Positions 7,404-16,095 of a stretch of DNA of 21,871 nt are shown piece by piece. Below the pieces are notes generated by a model that was given only the letters and a program-made list of their open reading frames with translations, did not search any database and was not told where the DNA came from. Within the stretch, counting starts at the first letter, position 1. Every line of letters begins with the position of its first letter. A program made the position numbers and the translations under genes. This DNA is from Leptospira abararensis. GTDB lineage: Bacteria; Spirochaetota; Leptospiria; Leptospirales; Leptospiraceae. The DNA lies in assembly GCF_016918735.1 (NCBI RefSeq), contig NZ_JAFFPR010000016.1, positions 1 to 21,871 on the forward strand, written 5' to 3'.

Positions 7404-8135
7404 ATGATACGTAAAATCCTAATTTTTGCCATAGTTTTTCCATCCTTTTTGCCTCTATGGGCAGAAAAACCAAAATTCCAATACTTCGGAAAAGCATACG
7501 ATCTGAGCACTGGAAAATACATATATTCAGACAATCATAAAGAATATTATAATAATGGAAAACATGTCTATTCAGATATCCTTTACAAAGATGCCGAAGG
7601 AAAGGTGTTCGGATCTAAACATATTGAGTTCGATAAAAACTCTGAAGTCCCCACCTTTAAAACAGAAGATTTTAGAGACGGTTATACGGAAGGGGCCGAC
7701 GTAAAAGGTAAATCGGTTCGTTTATTTTCGAAACGAAAAAAGGAAGATCCTATGGCGGAGCGAACCTACACCCCGAAATATCCAGCTGTGATGGATGGAG
7801 GATTTGATTATTTTGTAAGAAATAATTGGGAGACTTTAGCAAAGGGAGAAAGGATGTCCTTTCATTTCCTTGCACCCATCCAGCTGGATGATTATAAGTT
7901 TGCTGCGGAAAAAATTCGAGACGGCGAATGGAAGGGAAGGCCTGCGTTATATTTACGACTGGAAGTGGACAATTTTATTTTGAAACAGGTTGTGAAACCA
8001 TTTCTTTTGGTTTATGATGTTCAAACCAGGAGAATTTTACAATTCGAAGGGCTTTCTAATATCAATGATGAAAATGGGAAAAGTTTGAAAGTAAAAATCG
8101 TTTACGATTATCCAAAGGAAGTATTGGAGCCTTGA
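7404..8135 (+). CDS. Secreted protein of unknown function
   Basis: The frame is open from 7284, but the ATG at 7404 begins a clear signal peptide ([20 protein letters not shown], cut before Glu-Lys), so I use it; this gives 243 aa. The mature protein is rich in Lys, Asp and Tyr and contains repeated YSDN/YSDI-like stretches early on. The C-terminal half ([20 protein letters not shown], then VKIVYDYP) recalls the closing beta-strands of outer-membrane or periplasmic beta proteins such as DUF3108, which is only a resemblance. No ribosome site is visible before the ATG. The stop overlaps the TTG start of aat (TTGA), so translation of aat is coupled to this gene. Confidence 0.75.
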   Translation: MIRKILIFAIVFPSFLPLWAEKPKFQYFGKAYDLSTGKYIYSDNHKEYYNNGKHVYSDILYKDAEGKVFGSKHIEFDKNSEVPTFKTEDFRDGYTEGADVKGKSVRLFSKRKKEDPMAERTYTPKYPAVMDGGFDYFVRNNWETLAKGERMSFHFLAPIQLDDYKFAAEKIRDGEWKGRPALYLRLEVDNFILKQVVKPFLLVYDVQTRRILQFEGLSNINDENGKSLKVKIVYDYPKEVLEP

Positions 8136-8797
8136 CTCAAAGAAGTTTAGACCAATTTTTTAAAAACCCACGGACTTGGAAGGAAGATCTTGTCGCCGTG
8201 GGTGGAGATTTTTCCGTAGAGCGTTTGTTATATGCTTACAAACGAGGAATTTTTCCTTGGTCTGAAGATCCGATTCGGTGGTATTGTCTCGACCCTCGTG
8301 CCATCTTTGATTTACAAAGGATTCATTTTTCTAAAACAGTACTTCGTAAAGTGAGACAAGGTAAGTTTCGTATCACTTTCAATGAAGCCTTTCCGATCGT
8401 AATGCAAGGTTGTTCTTATAGAGAAAAAGATAATACATGGATTACTCCTGGTTTTATCGAAGGGTATTTGGAATTACACCGATTGGGATGGGCGCATTCT
8501 GTAGAAGTATGGAATCCAGAAAATATTTTGGTAGGTGGGGTGTATGGAGTGGCAATTGGAAAGTTCTTTGCCGGGGAAAGTATGTTTTCCTTTGAATCGG
8601 ATGCAGGTAAGGTTGGTTTATACCATCTATTTCATGTTTTACGGAAATCAGGCTTTGCCCTTTTTGATACCCAACAACTCAATCATGTGACCTGGCAATT
8701 GGGTGCCTACGAAATTCCCAAACATTCCTATTTGGATCGTTTAGAACGTGCCTTAGGTGATCAAACCCCCTGGGTCATTCCAACTTCACTCGACTAA
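8132..8797 (+). CDS. aat: Leucyl/phenylalanyl-tRNA--protein transferase
   Basis: Aat transfers Leu or Phe from charged tRNA to the N-terminus of proteins beginning with Arg or Lys, marking them for ClpS/ClpAP degradation in the cytoplasm. The 221-aa protein has the family motifs in order: [19 protein letters not shown] near residues 39-57, [29 protein letters not shown] in the catalytic core and [15 protein letters not shown] near the C-terminus. The start is TTG at 8132 and shares bases with the stop of the upstream secreted-protein gene. The 3' end overlaps the convergent lipoprotein gene by 23 bp. The length and motifs fit an intact enzyme. Confidence 0.95.
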   Translation: MTQRSLDQFFKNPRTWKEDLVAVGGDFSVERLLYAYKRGIFPWSEDPIRWYCLDPRAIFDLQRIHFSKTVLRKVRQGKFRITFNEAFPIVMQGCSYREKDNTWITPGFIEGYLELHRLGWAHSVEVWNPENILVGGVYGVAIGKFFAGESMFSFESDAGKVGLYHLFHVLRKSGFALFDTQQLNHVTWQLGAYEIPKHSYLDRLERALGDQTPWVIPTSLD

Positions 8798-9365
8798 ATT
8801 CATCTAATTCTACTTTCCACAATTTCTGAATTTCACCTGTAACAGCTTCCCATTCTTTGTCACCTAACTTCGGTGCTTTGTAAGGATCAAAATTAGGATG
8901 GTTTTCCCAAAAAACATCCAATTCCGGTTTGGAAATGGTGGTTCTAAAAATTTCTGCTTCTTGGATCTCGGCATCAGGATTCTTTTCTCCCTGGATGAAA
9001 AAAGGTTTGGAAAGGCTTAGGGATAACCTATGGAACTGATGGAGAGCCAGGGCATAACCCACTCGAAGTAGGACCAAACTATGGTATTCTGTGCCAGTCT
9101 TTCGGTAATCGGATGCATCATTGAAAGTGAGTGCCGAATTACTACCATAGGTGATGTGAACTTCATTTTTTTTGTCTACATCGACTTCTGATTCGAACCG
9201 TTTCAATTCTTGTCCGAGGATTTTCGGCAAAACTAAATCTGAAAAACCGAAAAGGTTTTCGTGATTTCCATCTCGCAAGGAAGTGATCTCCTGTTTGGTA
9301 ACTTCTTTCGGATGGCAACCAAGGAATAAAACAGCAGTTACAAGTAAGTTGAGAACAAGTTTCAT
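8775..9365 (-). CDS. Lipoprotein of unknown function
   Basis: A 196-aa protein. The frame runs from 9395, but the ATG at 9365 follows the upstream stop after one base, has AAAGG 5 nt before it and starts a lipoprotein signal peptide ([17 protein letters not shown]), so I use it. The lipobox is LFLGC, fitting the relaxed spirochaetal rule, and predicts lipidation at Cys17. The mature part is mixed charged sequence with no known motif; an [15 protein letters not shown] segment could be amphipathic. It forms an operon with the DUF962 gene and overlaps aat convergently at the 3' end. The function and the membrane it faces are unknown. Confidence 0.8.
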   Translation of the reverse strand: MKLVLNLLVTAVLFLGCHPKEVTKQEITSLRDGNHENLFGFSDLVLPKILGQELKRFESEVDVDKKNEVHITYGSNSALTFNDASDYRKTGTEYHSLVLLRVGYALALHQFHRLSLSLSKPFFIQGEKNPDAEIQEAEIFRTTISKPELDVFWENHPNFDPYKAPKLGDKEWEAVTGEIQKLWKVELDEFSRVKLE

Positions 9366-9366
9366 C

Positions 9367-9702
9367 TTAACCTTTATTTGACTTAATTTTGGCAAATTCT
9401 ACATCAATACGTCCCGTTAACATTTTGAAATACATGATCCAATCAGATACAAAGGAATAGATGGGATAGGTAAAAGTTGCTGGACGGTTTCTTTCGACGA
9501 AAAAATGTCCAATCCATGCAAAGAAATACCCACTAACAAGGGCGTACGCTAAGATATAGAATTTACCAGTGGATATAAATCCAAGGATACAGCCTAATGC
9601 TAGACTCGATCCAATGAAGTGAAGAGCTCGATTGAAGGGATGGCTATGTTCCTCTAAATAAAAAGGGAAAAAATCTTTGAGTGTTTTGTATTTCTTTTCC
9701 AT
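9367..9702 (-). CDS. DUF962 / Mpo1-like membrane protein
   Basis: A 111-aa integral membrane protein of the DUF962 (YGL010w/Mpo1) family. Yeast Mpo1 is an iron-dependent dioxygenase that shortens 2-hydroxy fatty acids. Seen here are the N-terminal His/Asn pattern EEHSHPFNRALHFIG and the signature FAWIGHFFVERNRPATF followed by a YP and an SDW segment. Hydrophobic stretches lie between. The histidines expected to bind iron (in HPFNRALHF and GHFF) are kept. AAGGAG precedes the ATG at good distance. A role in lipid turnover is inferred from the yeast family member. It is followed directly by the lipoprotein gene. Confidence 0.85.
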   Translation of the reverse strand: MEKKYKTLKDFFPFYLEEHSHPFNRALHFIGSSLALGCILGFISTGKFYILAYALVSGYFFAWIGHFFVERNRPATFTYPIYSFVSDWIMYFKMLTGRIDVEFAKIKSNKG

Positions 9703-9918
9703 ACATGGCTCCTTGTCTTTGATCTTAGTAGATATTTCAACTTTGCCAAGACAAAAATGATTCTAAATATTAGAGTTTATCCCTAGTTTTTTTGTCTATA
9801 TTCCATAAATAGGATATGATTCCAAAATTGTGTTGCGCGTTAGGGGGTACTAACTAATGTGCATTAACATTTAGAATCTAACAGAGAGTTAAATTTAGCA
9901 AAAAAAGCAGGAGAATGT
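9703..9918 (+). promoter_or_regulatory. Divergent intergenic region with promoter and dyads
   Basis: A 216-bp gap between divergent genes. A good sigma-70-like promoter for the rightward gene is TTGTCT (9792-9797), 17-bp spacer, TATGAT (9815-9820), giving a leader of about 90 nt. Two dyads built from the same half-sites, TCTAA-ATA-TTAGA (9762-9774) and TTAGA-A-TCTAA (9871-9881), flank the promoter. A third imperfect palindrome (TAATG-TG-CATTA) is at 9855-9866. AGGAG lies 5 nt before the ATG at 9919. No ORF or tRNA was seen. Confidence 0.45.
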
Positions 9919-10206
9919 ATGAAACCTAAATCGATAAAACCGGATGAGCTGAGTAAGATTTTTTCCGAATTAAAAAAAGGGGAAGAGTCTGCAATCGGTA
10001 GCTATTTGGTAAAAGGGGTTCGCCTTCAAATCAGTAAATACAATCTTTCTGGAGCAGAAAGAGTTCAGTTGTTGTATAAACGAAGAAGAGCTCAAGGGAT
10101 GTGTATTGTATGCGGAAAAAAAGTCACAAAGAAAAATCCATCTACAGATCAACTCTATAGATTGTGCGAAGAACACCGCAATAAGATTGATAAAGGTTCT
10201 AAATAA
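9919..10206 (+). CDS. Small zinc-finger-like protein
   Basis: A 95-aa protein with no family I can name. A basic middle (YKRRRAQG) leads into a treble-clef or zinc-ribbon-like pattern: Cys62-x2-Cys65 in CIVCGKK, then Cys83-x2-His86 in LCEEH, close to the C-terminus. The first half is helical and charged. The fold suggests binding of one zinc ion and perhaps nucleic acid or ribosome contact, but this is inference from the pattern. The start is well supported by AGGAG at 5 nt. A long leader and palindromes upstream suggest regulated expression. It is monocistronic, with a hairpin soon after its stop. Confidence 0.75.
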   Translation: MKPKSIKPDELSKIFSELKKGEESAIGSYLVKGVRLQISKYNLSGAERVQLLYKRRRAQGMCIVCGKKVTKKNPSTDQLYRLCEEHRNKIDKGSK

Positions 10207-10211
10207 CCATT

Positions 10212-10388
10212 TTATTTGAGAGAGCCTCCCGCCTTTCTTTGCGGGAGCTCACTCCAAACTTTTTCTCTCTCTTCCTCGGTCATCACAGACCAATTCCCAA
10301 TCTCTTCTATGGTGCGAAAACAGCCCGCACAGAGTCCTGAATTCGGATCCATCATACAGACTTTGGTACAAGGCGATTTTAGTGACAT
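10212..10388 (-). CDS. DUF1289 family protein
   Basis: A 58-aa protein starting at ATG 10388 and ending at TAA 10212, read directly from the minus strand. It carries the whole DUF1289 pattern: SPCTKVCMMDPNSGLCAGC with Cys7, Cys11, Cys20 and Cys23, then RTIEEIGNWSVMTEEEREKV. The four Cys probably bind a metal. The function of the family is not established. The stop lies 6 bp from the convergent zinc-finger gene, and the start faces the flagellar operon across an 86-bp gap. The ribosome site is weak (CAGG). Confidence 0.88.
   Translation of the reverse strand: MSLKSPCTKVCMMDPNSGLCAGCFRTIEEIGNWSVMTEEEREKVWSELPQRKAGGSLK
10222..10250. terminator. GC-rich hairpin between convergent genes
   Basis: GAGCCTCCCGC and GCGGGAGCTC pair as 10 bp with one bulged C and an 8-nt loop (CTTTCTTT). 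It starts 16 bp after the stop of the 9919 gene and lies inside the 3' end of the convergent DUF1289 gene. No U-run follows directly (a T-rich tract begins about 10 nt later), so termination is possible but unproven. Confidence 0.4.
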
Positions 10389-10474
10389 AGGCCTGAAAAT
10401 AGTAAATTTTTATAAATTTTCCTAAGCTAGTTTGGGAATCCGTCGATCCTTCCCATAAGGGAAAAGGAATTCGC
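10389..10474 (+). promoter_or_regulatory. Flagellar operon leader with two ANGGA motifs
   Basis: This 86-bp gap between DUF1289 (-) and flgN (+) has an AT-rich block (AAATTTTTATAAATTTT, 10404-10420), then a small hairpin TTCCC-ATAA-GGGAA (10450-10463) and the ribosome site AAGGA (10464-10468). AGGGA (10458-10462) and AAGGA both fit the CsrA core ANGGA, and the second is the flgN ribosome site. I saw no convincing sigma-28 promoter. Confidence 0.4.
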
Positions 10475-10987
10475 ATGTTGGATTGGGTAGAATCACTTAG
10501 AAGTTTATTTACTAATGAAATAGACTGTTACAAGCGCCTCCTGGAATTGGAAGGCAAAAAAAGAGCTGCGATCCATTCTGCGGACGGAAAATCCTTGGAA
10601 TCTTGCGTTAAAGAAAGTTATCACATTATGGTAGAAGCATCCGAATTGGAAAGAATTCGAATGAAGGCCATCGAAGATGTCTATGAAAAGGAAAAATTCC
10701 AGAAAGACGAATCTTCCATTACTCTTACAAATTTTTTAAACCAACTGGATCGTGATTCCAATTTCAAATTAAAAACCTTTGCTTTAGAATTGAAGAAGGT
10801 TGTGGCCGATCTAAAAGACGCCATCATTACCAATGACAAACTCTTAAAAACTAGAAAAGAGTTTTTGCAGACTACTGTTGACTCTTTACAAGAGTTATCG
10901 AAAGAAAAAGTTTATACCTCACACAAACAACCGACAAGGCGTGGGCAGAGCCAAAAAGGCGCGATCATTTTGAACGCGACTGCCTAG
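10475..10987 (+). CDS. flgN: Flagellar chaperone FlgN
   Basis: A 170-aa, almost wholly helical protein placed directly before flgK, as in many flagellar operons. FlgN keeps FlgK and FlgL soluble and delivers them to the flagellar export gate in the cytoplasm. The sequence shows the long heptad-like helices of the family (for example ERIRMKAIEDVYEKEKF) and a basic, Gln/Thr-rich C-terminal tail. FlgN proteins diverge strongly, so the call rests on length, helix pattern and position. AAGGA precedes the ATG. The gap to flgK is 9 bp. Confidence 0.85.
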   Translation: MLDWVESLRSLFTNEIDCYKRLLELEGKKRAAIHSADGKSLESCVKESYHIMVEASELERIRMKAIEDVYEKEKFQKDESSITLTNFLNQLDRDSNFKLKTFALELKKVVADLKDAIITNDKLLKTRKEFLQTTVDSLQELSKEKVYTSHKQPTRRGQSQKGAIILNATA

Positions 10988-10996
10988 GAGAATCGT

Positions 10997-12910
10997 ATGG
11001 GATCAACATTCCAGGGAATTGAAATAGGGAAACGAGGACTTTCGGTCCACCAACAAGCGATCCAAACCACAGGTCATAACATATCCAATGCGGATAACAA
11101 ACATTATGCGCGTCAACGAGTGGTCATGAATAGTATGGATCCGATTTATGATCCTGCGTTCAACCGAGCAGAGGTTCCAGGACAAATTGGACAAGGCGTA
11201 AAAATTTCCGAAATCGAAAGAGTTCGTGATAATTTCATTGATGATCGTATCATTGATTCATCCTCTCTCAAAGAATATTGGGGTAAAAAAAACGACTACC
11301 TTTACCAAGTAGAAACTGTTTTTAACGAACCGACGGGTACAACACTTCGTTCCATGATGGACCAGTTTTGGTCTTCTTGGGAAGATCTTTCCAATTATCC
11401 GGAAGAAACGGCACATAGAGCAGTCGTACAAGAAAAAGCCGAAGCTCTTGGATCTCGAATGGAAGATGTGTATCGCAAACTCTCCCTATTAAGAGACCAA
11501 TCCAATCGTGAAATTGAATCGAAGGTGAATCATTTAAATACGGTTGCTGAGAATATCAAATCACTGAACGAAAAAATCACAAAATCACAAGCGTTAGGTG
11601 ATAATCCGAATGACCTTTTGGATAGAAGGGACGAACTTTTACAAGAACTGGCGGGAATGGCGGACATTACCATTGGTCGCAGCGATGAAGATGAACTTAT
11701 GGTTTTTATTGGCCAACAAATCCTTGTTCAAGGGCAAAAGGTTCATAAAATCGATCTCGTCGGAAATTCCAATAACGATGGCCTTCTGGACTTAAAATGG
11801 TCAGAGACGGGAGACACCGTTCTACTGCGCCAAGGGAGTATCCAAGCTCTCTATGAAATTCGCGACCGGATTTTGGTAGAAAAAATCAATGCGGTCGATG
11901 CCCTCGCGATCAACGCCATGGATGTCATCAATGAAATCCACAAAGATGGATTTGGTTTGAATGGAAAAACAAATTTAAACTTTTTTGAAAGCCGAGCTCT
12001 TGCCACGAACACCTTTGGGGAAATTGATACCGACGGAGATGGACTAAACGACAAAACCGCTGTGTTCCGTGTGACGGGCCGTACATCCATTGATGCGGAT
12101 CGTCCCATTGGAATTTCAGGAACCATGCGTTTTTTGAAAGCAAGTCCTGGTGGCGAAACAGAAGTCCTTGTTCCTTACTCCAAAGATGATACTTTGAATG
12201 CTGTCATCAAACGAATCAATCGTTCGGAAACAGGTGTCGTGGCTTACATGTCGCATGACAACCAGTTGGCGCTAAAAGCAACGACAAACCCTCTGGATAA
12301 AAAAGAAAACTTTATGATCCGTCACTTAGAAGACTCGGGCGAACTTCTTGTAGGTCTTACGGGAATTCTAACGGCAACAGGAGTGGCAGGGTCTTTTGAC
12401 TATCGAAAAATTGGTGAGATCAATAAATTCCAAGCGAATGCGCAGGACATCACTCTCACTCCGATGTATCATCCTTCTTCTTTCTTTAAAATGTCGGAAG
12501 ATGTAAGAAACAATCCGGCAAACATTGCCGCAGCACGTGGTAAGGATGTGAATGGATCTGGTGACTACAATTCACCTAACGGCCAAAAAGATGGATCCAA
12601 TGCCCTTCTCATTGCGGCGGCTCTCCGAGAAAAACCGGTGATGTTTGATTATTCCAAAACTACGGATGATTTTTACAACTCACTGATTTCTAGACTCGGA
12701 ACAGAAGCTCGCGAAGCAAAACAAGAGTATACAACACAAAATGAACTGATGGTAGAACTTGAGAATATGCGTCAGTCCGTGATGGGTGTGAATTTGGATG
12801 AAGAGATGGCCAATATGGTGCAGTTCCAACAGTCCTATAACGCCTCTGCAAGAATGATCTCCACACTCAATGAGATGCTTGATACCATCATCAATAGGTT
12901 AGGTGTATAA
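10997..12910 (+). CDS. flgK: Flagellar hook-associated protein 1 FlgK
   Basis: FlgK joins the hook to the filament and is exported through the flagellar system. The 637-aa protein has the rod/hook N-terminal motif ([20 protein letters not shown]) and the matching C-terminal helix ([20 protein letters not shown]), plus the FlgK-type [13 protein letters not shown] near residue 290. It is about 90 residues longer than the E. coli protein; the extra sequence is in the central domain, exposed on the surface in known structures. That part holds DTDGDGLND (344-352), like a calcium-binding loop, and another Asp/Asn/Gly-rich loop at 517-525. The start has a strong ribosome site (AGGAG). flgL follows after 2 bp. 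Confidence 0.97.
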   Translation: MGSTFQGIEIGKRGLSVHQQAIQTTGHNISNADNKHYARQRVVMNSMDPIYDPAFNRAEVPGQIGQGVKISEIERVRDNFIDDRIIDSSSLKEYWGKKNDYLYQVETVFNEPTGTTLRSMMDQFWSSWEDLSNYPEETAHRAVVQEKAEALGSRMEDVYRKLSLLRDQSNREIESKVNHLNTVAENIKSLNEKITKSQALGDNPNDLLDRRDELLQELAGMADITIGRSDEDELMVFIGQQILVQGQKVHKIDLVGNSNNDGLLDLKWSETGDTVLLRQGSIQALYEIRDRILVEKINAVDALAINAMDVINEIHKDGFGLNGKTNLNFFESRALATNTFGEIDTDGDGLNDKTAVFRVTGRTSIDADRPIGISGTMRFLKASPGGETEVLVPYSKDDTLNAVIKRINRSETGVVAYMSHDNQLALKATTNPLDKKENFMIRHLEDSGELLVGLTGILTATGVAGSFDYRKIGEINKFQANAQDITLTPMYHPSSFFKMSEDVRNNPANIAAARGKDVNGSGDYNSPNGQKDGSNALLIAAALREKPVMFDYSKTTDDFYNSLISRLGTEAREAKQEYTTQNELMVELENMRQSVMGVNLDEEMANMVQFQQSYNASARMISTLNEMLDTIINRLGV

Positions 12911-12912
12911 AA

Positions 12913-14181
12913 ATGATTCGAATCACTAACATGATGCAAAACAATTCCTTGGTGCGTAACTTAAACCGCCACCAAGTGGCTATGGACGAAACCCAAACCC
13001 AACTAGGAACAGGATTAAAAATTCGTAAACCTTCGGATGATCCGGGGGCAGCCACAAACCAAATGTACTTTCGCTCACGCCTGAATGAACTTTCTCAATA
13101 TGAGGAAAACATTGGGGATGGATACCAAAGGTTACAACAAATCGATGGTGTCCTAGACAAAATGGGAGAAATTTTCCAAAGAGCTCGTGTTCTTACGGTT
13201 CAGGCCGGGAATGGAATTTACCAAGGGGACAAGGGATTTGAATTGGAAGTGGCTATCGGGAAAGAGATAGACCAACACTTACGTGCGATTGTCGATCTTG
13301 CCAATGCTCGCGATGCCACCGGACAACCGTTGTTTGGTGGTCATGTGATTGAACGGCCTCCTTTTGAACCCATTGAATCTAAAATCAAAGGTTTACAAGG
13401 CCTGGAACTCAAAAACCAATATGTGGGAGTTGAGTATCGGGGTGATATCGGCGAACAACTTCGCGAAATTGAAAAGGGTGAATACATCCCGATCACCATT
13501 CCTGGAAACAAAGTATTTTGGGGAACAAATGTTAGTGTCACTTCCAAAGTCGACAACTCTGCCTACCAAGCAACTTCGGACCAAAAGTTCAAAATTGATG
13601 GAGTAGAAATTCATATTTCTGTGGGTGATACTATCGATGATGTGATTGATAAAATCAATAATTCGCCACTGGAAGTAAAAGCAAGTAAACTGGCACAAGA
13701 TAACATTTCTATTTCCTCTACAGCACCTCACCAAATTTGGTTGGAAGATGTGGATGGCGGAACAGTGCTTCGCGACATTGGACTTGTAGAACCGAGCGCC
13801 AGTGAACCACCGAATAACTTTTCTAAGTCGGCAACAGTGACTGGACTTTCTGTATTTGATGTTCTTATCCAACTTCGAAATGACCTCATCCAAAAAGACC
13901 AAGAACGAATTGGTGGAAGGGATTTGGGGGATTTGGACTTAGCATTGGAAAATATCCTTCGTCATCGGGCAACGATAGGGGCTCGAATGAATCGTTTGGA
14001 ACAACATGAAGACCGAGTTTCGTATGACAAAATGTATATGACAGAACTTCTTGCAAAAAATGAAGGAATCGATTTTCCAGAAACCATTATGAATATGAAA
14101 TGGTTAGAAACAATTCATAGTTATGCGCTCAATGTCGGTTCTAAAATTATCAAACCAACTTTGATGGATTTCCTTCGGTAA
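12913..14181 (+). CDS. flgL: Flagellar hook-associated protein 3 FlgL
   Basis: FlgL is the second junction protein between hook and filament, a distant relative of flagellin. The 422-aa protein begins with the flagellin-like segment (QTQLGTGLKIRKPSDDPGAA), continues with RVLTVQAGNG and DATGQPLFGG, and closes with a helix pair (ENILRHRATIGARMNRLE). It is longer than the roughly 300 aa usual in enterobacteria because of a central insert of beta-rich sequence (about 150-320). The ribosome site is weak (AGG at 9 nt), so translation is probably coupled to flgK, which ends 2 bp before. Confidence 0.96.
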   Translation: MIRITNMMQNNSLVRNLNRHQVAMDETQTQLGTGLKIRKPSDDPGAATNQMYFRSRLNELSQYEENIGDGYQRLQQIDGVLDKMGEIFQRARVLTVQAGNGIYQGDKGFELEVAIGKEIDQHLRAIVDLANARDATGQPLFGGHVIERPPFEPIESKIKGLQGLELKNQYVGVEYRGDIGEQLREIEKGEYIPITIPGNKVFWGTNVSVTSKVDNSAYQATSDQKFKIDGVEIHISVGDTIDDVIDKINNSPLEVKASKLAQDNISISSTAPHQIWLEDVDGGTVLRDIGLVEPSASEPPNNFSKSATVTGLSVFDVLIQLRNDLIQKDQERIGGRDLGDLDLALENILRHRATIGARMNRLEQHEDRVSYDKMYMTELLAKNEGIDFPETIMNMKWLETIHSYALNVGSKIIKPTLMDFLR

Positions 14182-14233
14182 ACGAAATTAAATGACGGAA
14201 ATATTAGAAAGAATAGAAACTACAGGAACTAGA

Positions 14234-14695
14234 ATGTCGGTAACGATTCACACAAAACCTTTCGGAACCATCCAAGTGGACGCAAAACAAATCTTAAAAT
14301 TCCCACAAGGATTGTTAGGATTTGAAGAATTTGACGAGTATGCACTGATAGAAGAAAGTCCAGAAAGTCCTTTTAAGTGGTTACAATCCACAAAAGAATC
14401 GGGACTGGCATTTATCGTAATCCAACCTGAACTTTTTATGAACGATTACAAACCTGCGGTTTCCGATGAAGAACTTCATGATATTGGACTCTCTGGTTGG
14501 AAAGAGGGATTGATTTTCCTCATTGTGACGATACCTCATGACAATCCCAAGGGAATGACTGCAAATCTCCAAGGGCCTATCATTTTGAATGGAAAAGAAG
14601 GTAAGGGAAAACAATGTATTTCTCGAGATGAAAATCATCCGATTCGTAAAAACATTATTGAATCAATGGAAGAGATGTCTTCCGAAAAGGTATAA
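14234..14695 (+). CDS. fliW: Flagellar assembly factor FliW
   Basis: FliW binds flagellin and CsrA in turn, and so releases or enforces CsrA repression of flagellin translation. The frame opens at ATG 14192, but the second ATG at 14234 has AGGA 6 nt before it and begins the usual FliW N-terminus (MSVTIHTKPFGTIQVD), so I use it; 153 aa. Family motifs are ILKFPQGLLGFEEFDEYAL, then FKWLQS and FIVIQPELF, and near the end GPIILN. It lies between flgL and csrA, the common arrangement. The csrA gene begins 3 bp after its stop. Confidence 0.95.
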   Translation: MSVTIHTKPFGTIQVDAKQILKFPQGLLGFEEFDEYALIEESPESPFKWLQSTKESGLAFIVIQPELFMNDYKPAVSDEELHDIGLSGWKEGLIFLIVTIPHDNPKGMTANLQGPIILNGKEGKGKQCISRDENHPIRKNIIESMEEMSSEKV

Positions 14696-14698
14696 TCC

Positions 14699-14938
14699 GT
14701 GTTAGTTCTTGCAAGGAGGAGTAACCAATCGATTATGATCGGTGACGATATCGAAATTGTCATTGTAGATATTAAAGGGGATCAAGTAAAGATTGGCGTC
14801 AAAGCTCCGAAAAATGTTTCTGTTCATCGGGCGGAAGTATACAAAGAAATCCAAGAAGAAAACAAAAAAGCTGCCGGTACAAACATCAAACCGGAAGATT
14901 TGGGTAAGTTAGGAGACTTGTTCAAAAAGAAAACTTAA
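14699..14938 (+). CDS. csrA: Carbon storage regulator CsrA
   Basis: CsrA is a small dimeric RNA-binding protein that blocks translation by binding ANGGA motifs at ribosome sites; here its partner FliW is encoded just upstream. The 79-aa protein shows the family pattern [20 protein letters not shown], then [11 protein letters not shown] and [10 protein letters not shown]. Start is GTG at 14699 with AAAGG at 8 nt. The C-terminal tail after [10 protein letters not shown] is longer than in E. coli. The first codons contain AAGGAGGAG (14713-14721), which includes one ANGGA core. The gene closes the flagellar operon. Confidence 0.97.
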   Translation: MLVLARRSNQSIMIGDDIEIVIVDIKGDQVKIGVKAPKNVSVHRAEVYKEIQEENKKAAGTNIKPEDLGKLGDLFKKKT

Positions 14939-14998
14939 CTTGATCTTTCGCTAGATTAGAGTTTCCCTGGAATTTAACTCTGGGGAGTATCCTTACCT

Positions 14999-15673
14999 TT
15001 GAAACGTAAAATTTTAGTTTGGCTGTTGCCTCTCATCGTCGTTTGGTTCCAACGATTGATTGTTCTTACTTCAAGGTTTCGTTTTCTCACAAACGAACCA
15101 TACGAAGAATTATTCAAAAACAAAAAACCTTTTATCTATTCTATTTGGCATACGAACGTTTTGTACTCTCCTTATTTACATCGAGGTAAAAACGTTGCGG
15201 TTTTGATTTCTGAATCGAAAGATGGGGACTACATCAACCAAGTGGTCCATCGGTTTGGAAACACTAGCATTCGTGGCAGTAGTTCGAAGGGTGGATCCAA
15301 AGCTTTAAAGGCAGTGATCCAACATTTAAAAAAAGGTTTACCTGCCGCCTTTACACCCGATGGCCCAAGAGGCCCTGCATTCATTCTCCAACCAGGTATC
15401 ATTGCGGCAGCCCAAGTGACACAAGCTCCCATTGTTCCTTTCCATTATGAATGTAGCAGACAGTGGATTTTAGAACGAGCTTGGGACAAACATAGAGTTC
15501 CCAAACCCTTTACCACTTTTGTTGTCTCCTATGGAGAGCCCATATCAGTTCCTCGTGATTTGAATGAAGAGGAATTTGAAAAGATGCGTCTAAAAGTGGA
15601 AGTGGCTATGTTAGAAAACCGTGATCGTGCGATTACAGAAGCAGACCGAATTTATAAAGGAGAATCCAAATGA
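14999..15673 (+). CDS. Lysophospholipid acyltransferase family protein (DUF374)
   Basis: A 224-aa protein of the DUF374 acyltransferase-like family. An N-terminal hydrophobic segment (about 5-24) suggests attachment to the inner membrane. Family signatures are [12 protein letters not shown] with His51, [17 protein letters not shown] (92-99) and FTPDGPRGP (118-126), followed by [19 protein letters not shown]. The histidine plus TPDGPRGP block is the typical acyltransferase-like site. It may acylate a lipid A or phospholipid precursor, but substrate is not shown. Start is TTG at 14999 with GGGGAG at 11 nt. The stop overlaps the OsmC start (ATGA). Confidence 0.88.
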   Translation: MKRKILVWLLPLIVVWFQRLIVLTSRFRFLTNEPYEELFKNKKPFIYSIWHTNVLYSPYLHRGKNVAVLISESKDGDYINQVVHRFGNTSIRGSSSKGGSKALKAVIQHLKKGLPAAFTPDGPRGPAFILQPGIIAAAQVTQAPIVPFHYECSRQWILERAWDKHRVPKPFTTFVVSYGEPISVPRDLNEEEFEKMRLKVEVAMLENRDRAITEADRIYKGESK

Positions 15674-16074
15674 CAGCAGTATTCGAAGACAAGGTGGTAG
15701 TCTCTACCGCAAAAACTAAATATGAAACCAAAATCAGTGCGGGAAAACATAGTTGGATTGCCGATGAGCCTGCTGATAAAGAAGGAACGGATTTAGGACC
15801 TATGCCTACCGAGTTACTGGCTTCGTCTTTGGGTGCATGTACCTCCATTACTCTCAGAATGTATGCCGATAAAAAAGGATATCCTTTGGATTCTGTGGAA
15901 GTTCATGTAACCATTGATAAACGATCTCCAGAGGATCATCAATTTACAAGACTAGTATTTCTTTCAGGAAATTTAACCCCGGAGCAAAGAGAAAGATTAC
16001 TTGCCGTTGCGAATGCTTGTCCGGTGCATAAAATCCTTTCTGGCAAAATAGAAATTGAAACCAAACTAGGTTAG
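15670..16074 (+). CDS. OsmC family protein
   Basis: A 134-aa protein of the OsmC/Ohr family. These cytoplasmic dimers reduce organic peroxides with a pair of conserved cysteines, or serve less understood roles. Cys57 ([13 protein letters not shown]) and Cys117 ([10 protein letters not shown]) are both kept, as is the [18 protein letters not shown] approach. It fits the YhfA/OsmC-type subgroup of short length better than true Ohr. AAAGGAG at 7 nt before ATG is an ideal ribosome site, and the ATG overlaps the stop of the acyltransferase gene, so they are coupled. Confidence 0.93.
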   Translation: MTAVFEDKVVVSTAKTKYETKISAGKHSWIADEPADKEGTDLGPMPTELLASSLGACTSITLRMYADKKGYPLDSVEVHVTIDKRSPEDHQFTRLVFLSGNLTPEQRERLLAVANACPVHKILSGKIEIETKLG

Positions 16075-16095
16075 GATTCATTCACCTAACTTAGT
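16065..16095. terminator. Bidirectional hairpin overlapping two stop codons
   Basis: ACTAGGTTAGG (16065-16075) pairs with CCTAACTTAGT (16085-16095): 11 bp with one G-U pair and a 9-nt loop. It contains the stop of the OsmC gene on the plus strand and of the phosphoesterase gene on the minus strand. There is a loose T-rich tract on the minus side only. Probably a shared terminator. Confidence 0.5.

Noticed and set aside
10249..10476. 75-aa minus-strand ORF between the zinc-finger gene and flgN
   Set aside because: Overlaps the DUF1289 gene in another frame; only the DUF1289 frame gives a recognisable protein.
13393..13902. 169-aa ORF on the minus strand inside flgL
   Set aside because: Lies wholly within a well-supported flgL; its translation shows no family pattern and is a reading-frame shadow.
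14713..14721. AAGGAGGAG inside csrA as a second ribosome site
   Set aside because: The next ATG is 13 nt away and would drop the essential N-terminus; the bases encode the conserved Ala-Arg-Arg.
14939..14998. Terminator between csrA and the acyltransferase gene
   Set aside because: Only a 6-bp AGAGTT/AACTCT stem with a 12-nt loop and no U-run; too weak to call.
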